Positions 62,857-64,000 of a DNA stretch of 64,000 nt are shown here, one piece after another (position 1 is the first letter of the stretch; each line of letters begins with the position of its first letter). The stretch is from Planctomycetota bacterium (lineage in GTDB: Bacteria; Planctomycetota; B15-G4; SIAN01). The notes under the pieces were generated by a model. The model made no database searches and was not told where the DNA came from. It saw only the letters and a program-made list of their open reading frames with translations. Location of the stretch: contig JANQQL010000010.1 in NCBI GenBank assembly GCA_028289345.1, forward strand, positions 186,001 through 250,000, read 5' to 3'. The position numbers and the translations under genes were made by a program.

Positions 62857-64000
62857 ATGTTCCATTCCAAGCGCGTCGTTTCGCTTCCGGCCATCGCACT
62901 TCTGGCCGGATTCAGCTTCACCCCTCGAGTTTCCTCCCAACTGAAGTACACCTACTTCGCGGACCAGCGCGAGAGGCTTGGGGAAAGCGTGGCCATCGCT
63001 GGTGACGTCAACGGCGACGGGTACCAGGACGTCTTGATCAGCAGTCCGGAGTATCAGGGCTTTCTCGGACGAGTGCAGGTCATTTCCGGAAAGACGGGAA
63101 CGGTGCTCACGACCCACTTTGGGAGCGCGGGAGGCGTGAGTCATGGGGAGAGGGTCAGCGCCGCGGGGGATGTCGATGCCGACGGGTTCGCTGACTACTT
63201 GATCAGTGAATTCCTTGGAGCCTTCGCGCTGATCAGCGGACGAACCGGCGTGACTCTTTTCGAACTCGGAGGTTCGAGATCGAACTTCGGCGCCGCGATG
63301 GACGCGTTGGGCGACCTCAACGCCGACGGCCATGACGACTTCCTCGTCACCGCCGACGGAGCTCTCGACGATGCAGGGTACCGGGTCTACTCGGGGCAGG
63401 ATTTCACGATCCTCCATTCCCGGAACACGAACTCCCTCGAAGGATTCGGCGCCGCCTGCACCGGATTGGGCGATGTGGATCGCGACGGAGTGAACGACTT
63501 CGCCGTTTCCAGCCCCCGTGCCAGCCCGGGGATTCTCCGAGCGGGTCGCATCTCCGTGTTCTCTGGAGCGACCGGGTCTTTGATCCACCAAATCGAGGGG
63601 ACCACCGAGGACGGGCGGCTGGGCTGGGCCCTCGAATCTGCAGGGGACGTCGACGGCGACGGCCTCGACGACTTGCTGGCCAGTGCGGTCCCTTTCAACA
63701 ACGGTCCGGGACAGGTGTCGGTCTACCGAAGCTCCGACTGGACTCCGATCTGGTCCGTTTCCGGGGATCAAGACGGGGAGCGCTTCGGGTTCAGTCTGGC
63801 TGCGGTCGGGGATGTCAACGAAGACGGTCGCCCGGATTACCTCATCGGCTCTCCCGTGTATGAAAAGAACTCGCTCCGCGACGTCGGCCGCTGTCAGCTG
63901 TACTCCTACTCCGAAACAGAGCCATGGAAGACCTGGGAAGGCACCAGAGAGTGGTCTCGACTGGGAGACTCCCTGGCGGGTGGTGGAGACGTGAACGGAG
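62857..64000 (+). CDS. Secreted FG-GAP repeat protein (3' end outside window)
   Basis: 381 complete codons, still open at the last base. Signal peptide (VVSLPAIALLAGFSFTPRVSS) then at least seven FG-GAP/integrin-alpha-like repeats: LGESVAIAGDVNGDGYQDVLISSP, VSAAGDVDADGFADYLIS, MDALGDLNADGHDDFLVT, GLGDVDRDGVNDFAVSSPR, LESAGDVDGDGLDDLLAS, AVGDVNEDGRPDYLIGSP. Each repeat carries a DxDxDG calcium loop. Exported binding protein. AAGGA 7 nt before the ATG. A 310-codon antisense frame across this region is a shadow. Confidence 0.88.
   Translation, partial: MFHSKRVVSLPAIALLAGFSFTPRVSSQLKYTYFADQRERLGESVAIAGDVNGDGYQDVLISSPEYQGFLGRVQVISGKTGTVLTTHFGSAGGVSHGERVSAAGDVDADGFADYLISEFLGAFALISGRTGVTLFELGGSRSNFGAAMDALGDLNADGHDDFLVTADGALDDAGYRVYSGQDFTILHSRNTNSLEGFGAACTGLGDVDRDGVNDFAVSSPRASPGILRAGRISVFSGATGSLIHQIEGTTEDGRLGWALESAGDVDGDGLDDLLASAVPFNNGPGQVSVYRSSDWTPIWSVSGDQDGERFGFSLAAVGDVNEDGRPDYLIGSPVYEKNSLRDVGRCQLYSYSETEPWKTWEGTREWSRLGDSLAGGGDVNG

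Noticed and set aside
1..64000. CRISPR arrays, tRNA/rRNA genes, insertion sequences, prophage genes
   Set aside because: Looked for direct repeats with spacers, tRNA T-loop signatures, transposase motifs and phage structural genes on both strands; none seen by eye. A tRNAscan or IS search would settle it.

Overview
The window is GC-rich bacterial DNA that reads like a planctomycete (Planctomycetota) chromosome. The signs are two ECF sigma / Ser-Thr kinase gene pairs, a kinase fused to a formylglycine-generating-enzyme (FGE) domain, many large secreted FG-GAP, PD40/TolB-like and PQQ-like beta-propeller proteins, two sigma factors fused through a membrane helix to carboxypeptidase-regulatory-like domains, and a sulfatase remnant. 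The phylum is inferred from gene content; there is no rRNA or tRNA in the window to confirm it. No CRISPR array, insertion sequence or tRNA was recognised.

Layout. 1-6.7 kb: end of a kinase-FGE protein, then two convergent secreted propeller proteins. 7-12.7 kb: minus-strand envelope genes (metallophosphoesterase, GT-C glycosyltransferase, SGNH hydrolase, DoxX-like membrane protein). 12.9-24.4 kb: plus-strand exported proteins (an IPTL-CTERM protein followed by a 6 x 8 bp tandem repeat, a 1074-residue lipoprotein-like protein, an arylsulfotransferase-like propeller, a PQQ-like propeller with tandem operator-like palindromes upstream, and an FG-GAP/PD40 fusion). 24.5-30.5 kb: a membrane-anchored sigma factor and two thioredoxin-fold proteins. 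30.6-37.9 kb: a complete histidine operon on the minus strand. 38-43 kb: a second membrane sigma factor, a small secreted protein and a GT-C glycosyltransferase. 43-53 kb: three secreted HExxH metallopeptidases interspersed with an aldo/keto reductase, an EF-hand PQQ propeller and a zinc alcohol dehydrogenase-like protein. 53-61.5 kb: two ECF/kinase pairs in opposite gene order, a sulfatase remnant and a DJ-1/PfpI protein with metal-binding domains. 62-64 kb: a fasciclin protein with a clear terminator, and an FG-GAP protein running off the end.

The standout is the his locus. Seven genes, every junction overlapping by 4 or 7 nt, appear to encode all ten histidine-biosynthesis steps. Two fusions make this possible: HisA-HisI-HisE in one chain, and HisC fused to a HAD phosphatase that is the obvious candidate for the otherwise missing histinol-phosphate phosphatase step (histidinol-phosphatase). 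The operon is preceded by a textbook attenuator: a TTGACA-N17-TACTTT promoter, a 22-residue leader peptide with nine histidines whose start codon sits at the predicted transcription start (so apparently leaderless), an antiterminator segment and a 10-bp intrinsic terminator with a U tract. The hisG ribosome-binding site lies in a second, 8-bp hairpin.

The second theme is signal transduction from the envelope: sigma factors carrying their own transmembrane helix and extracytoplasmic domains, and sigma/kinase pairs with GTGA overlaps.
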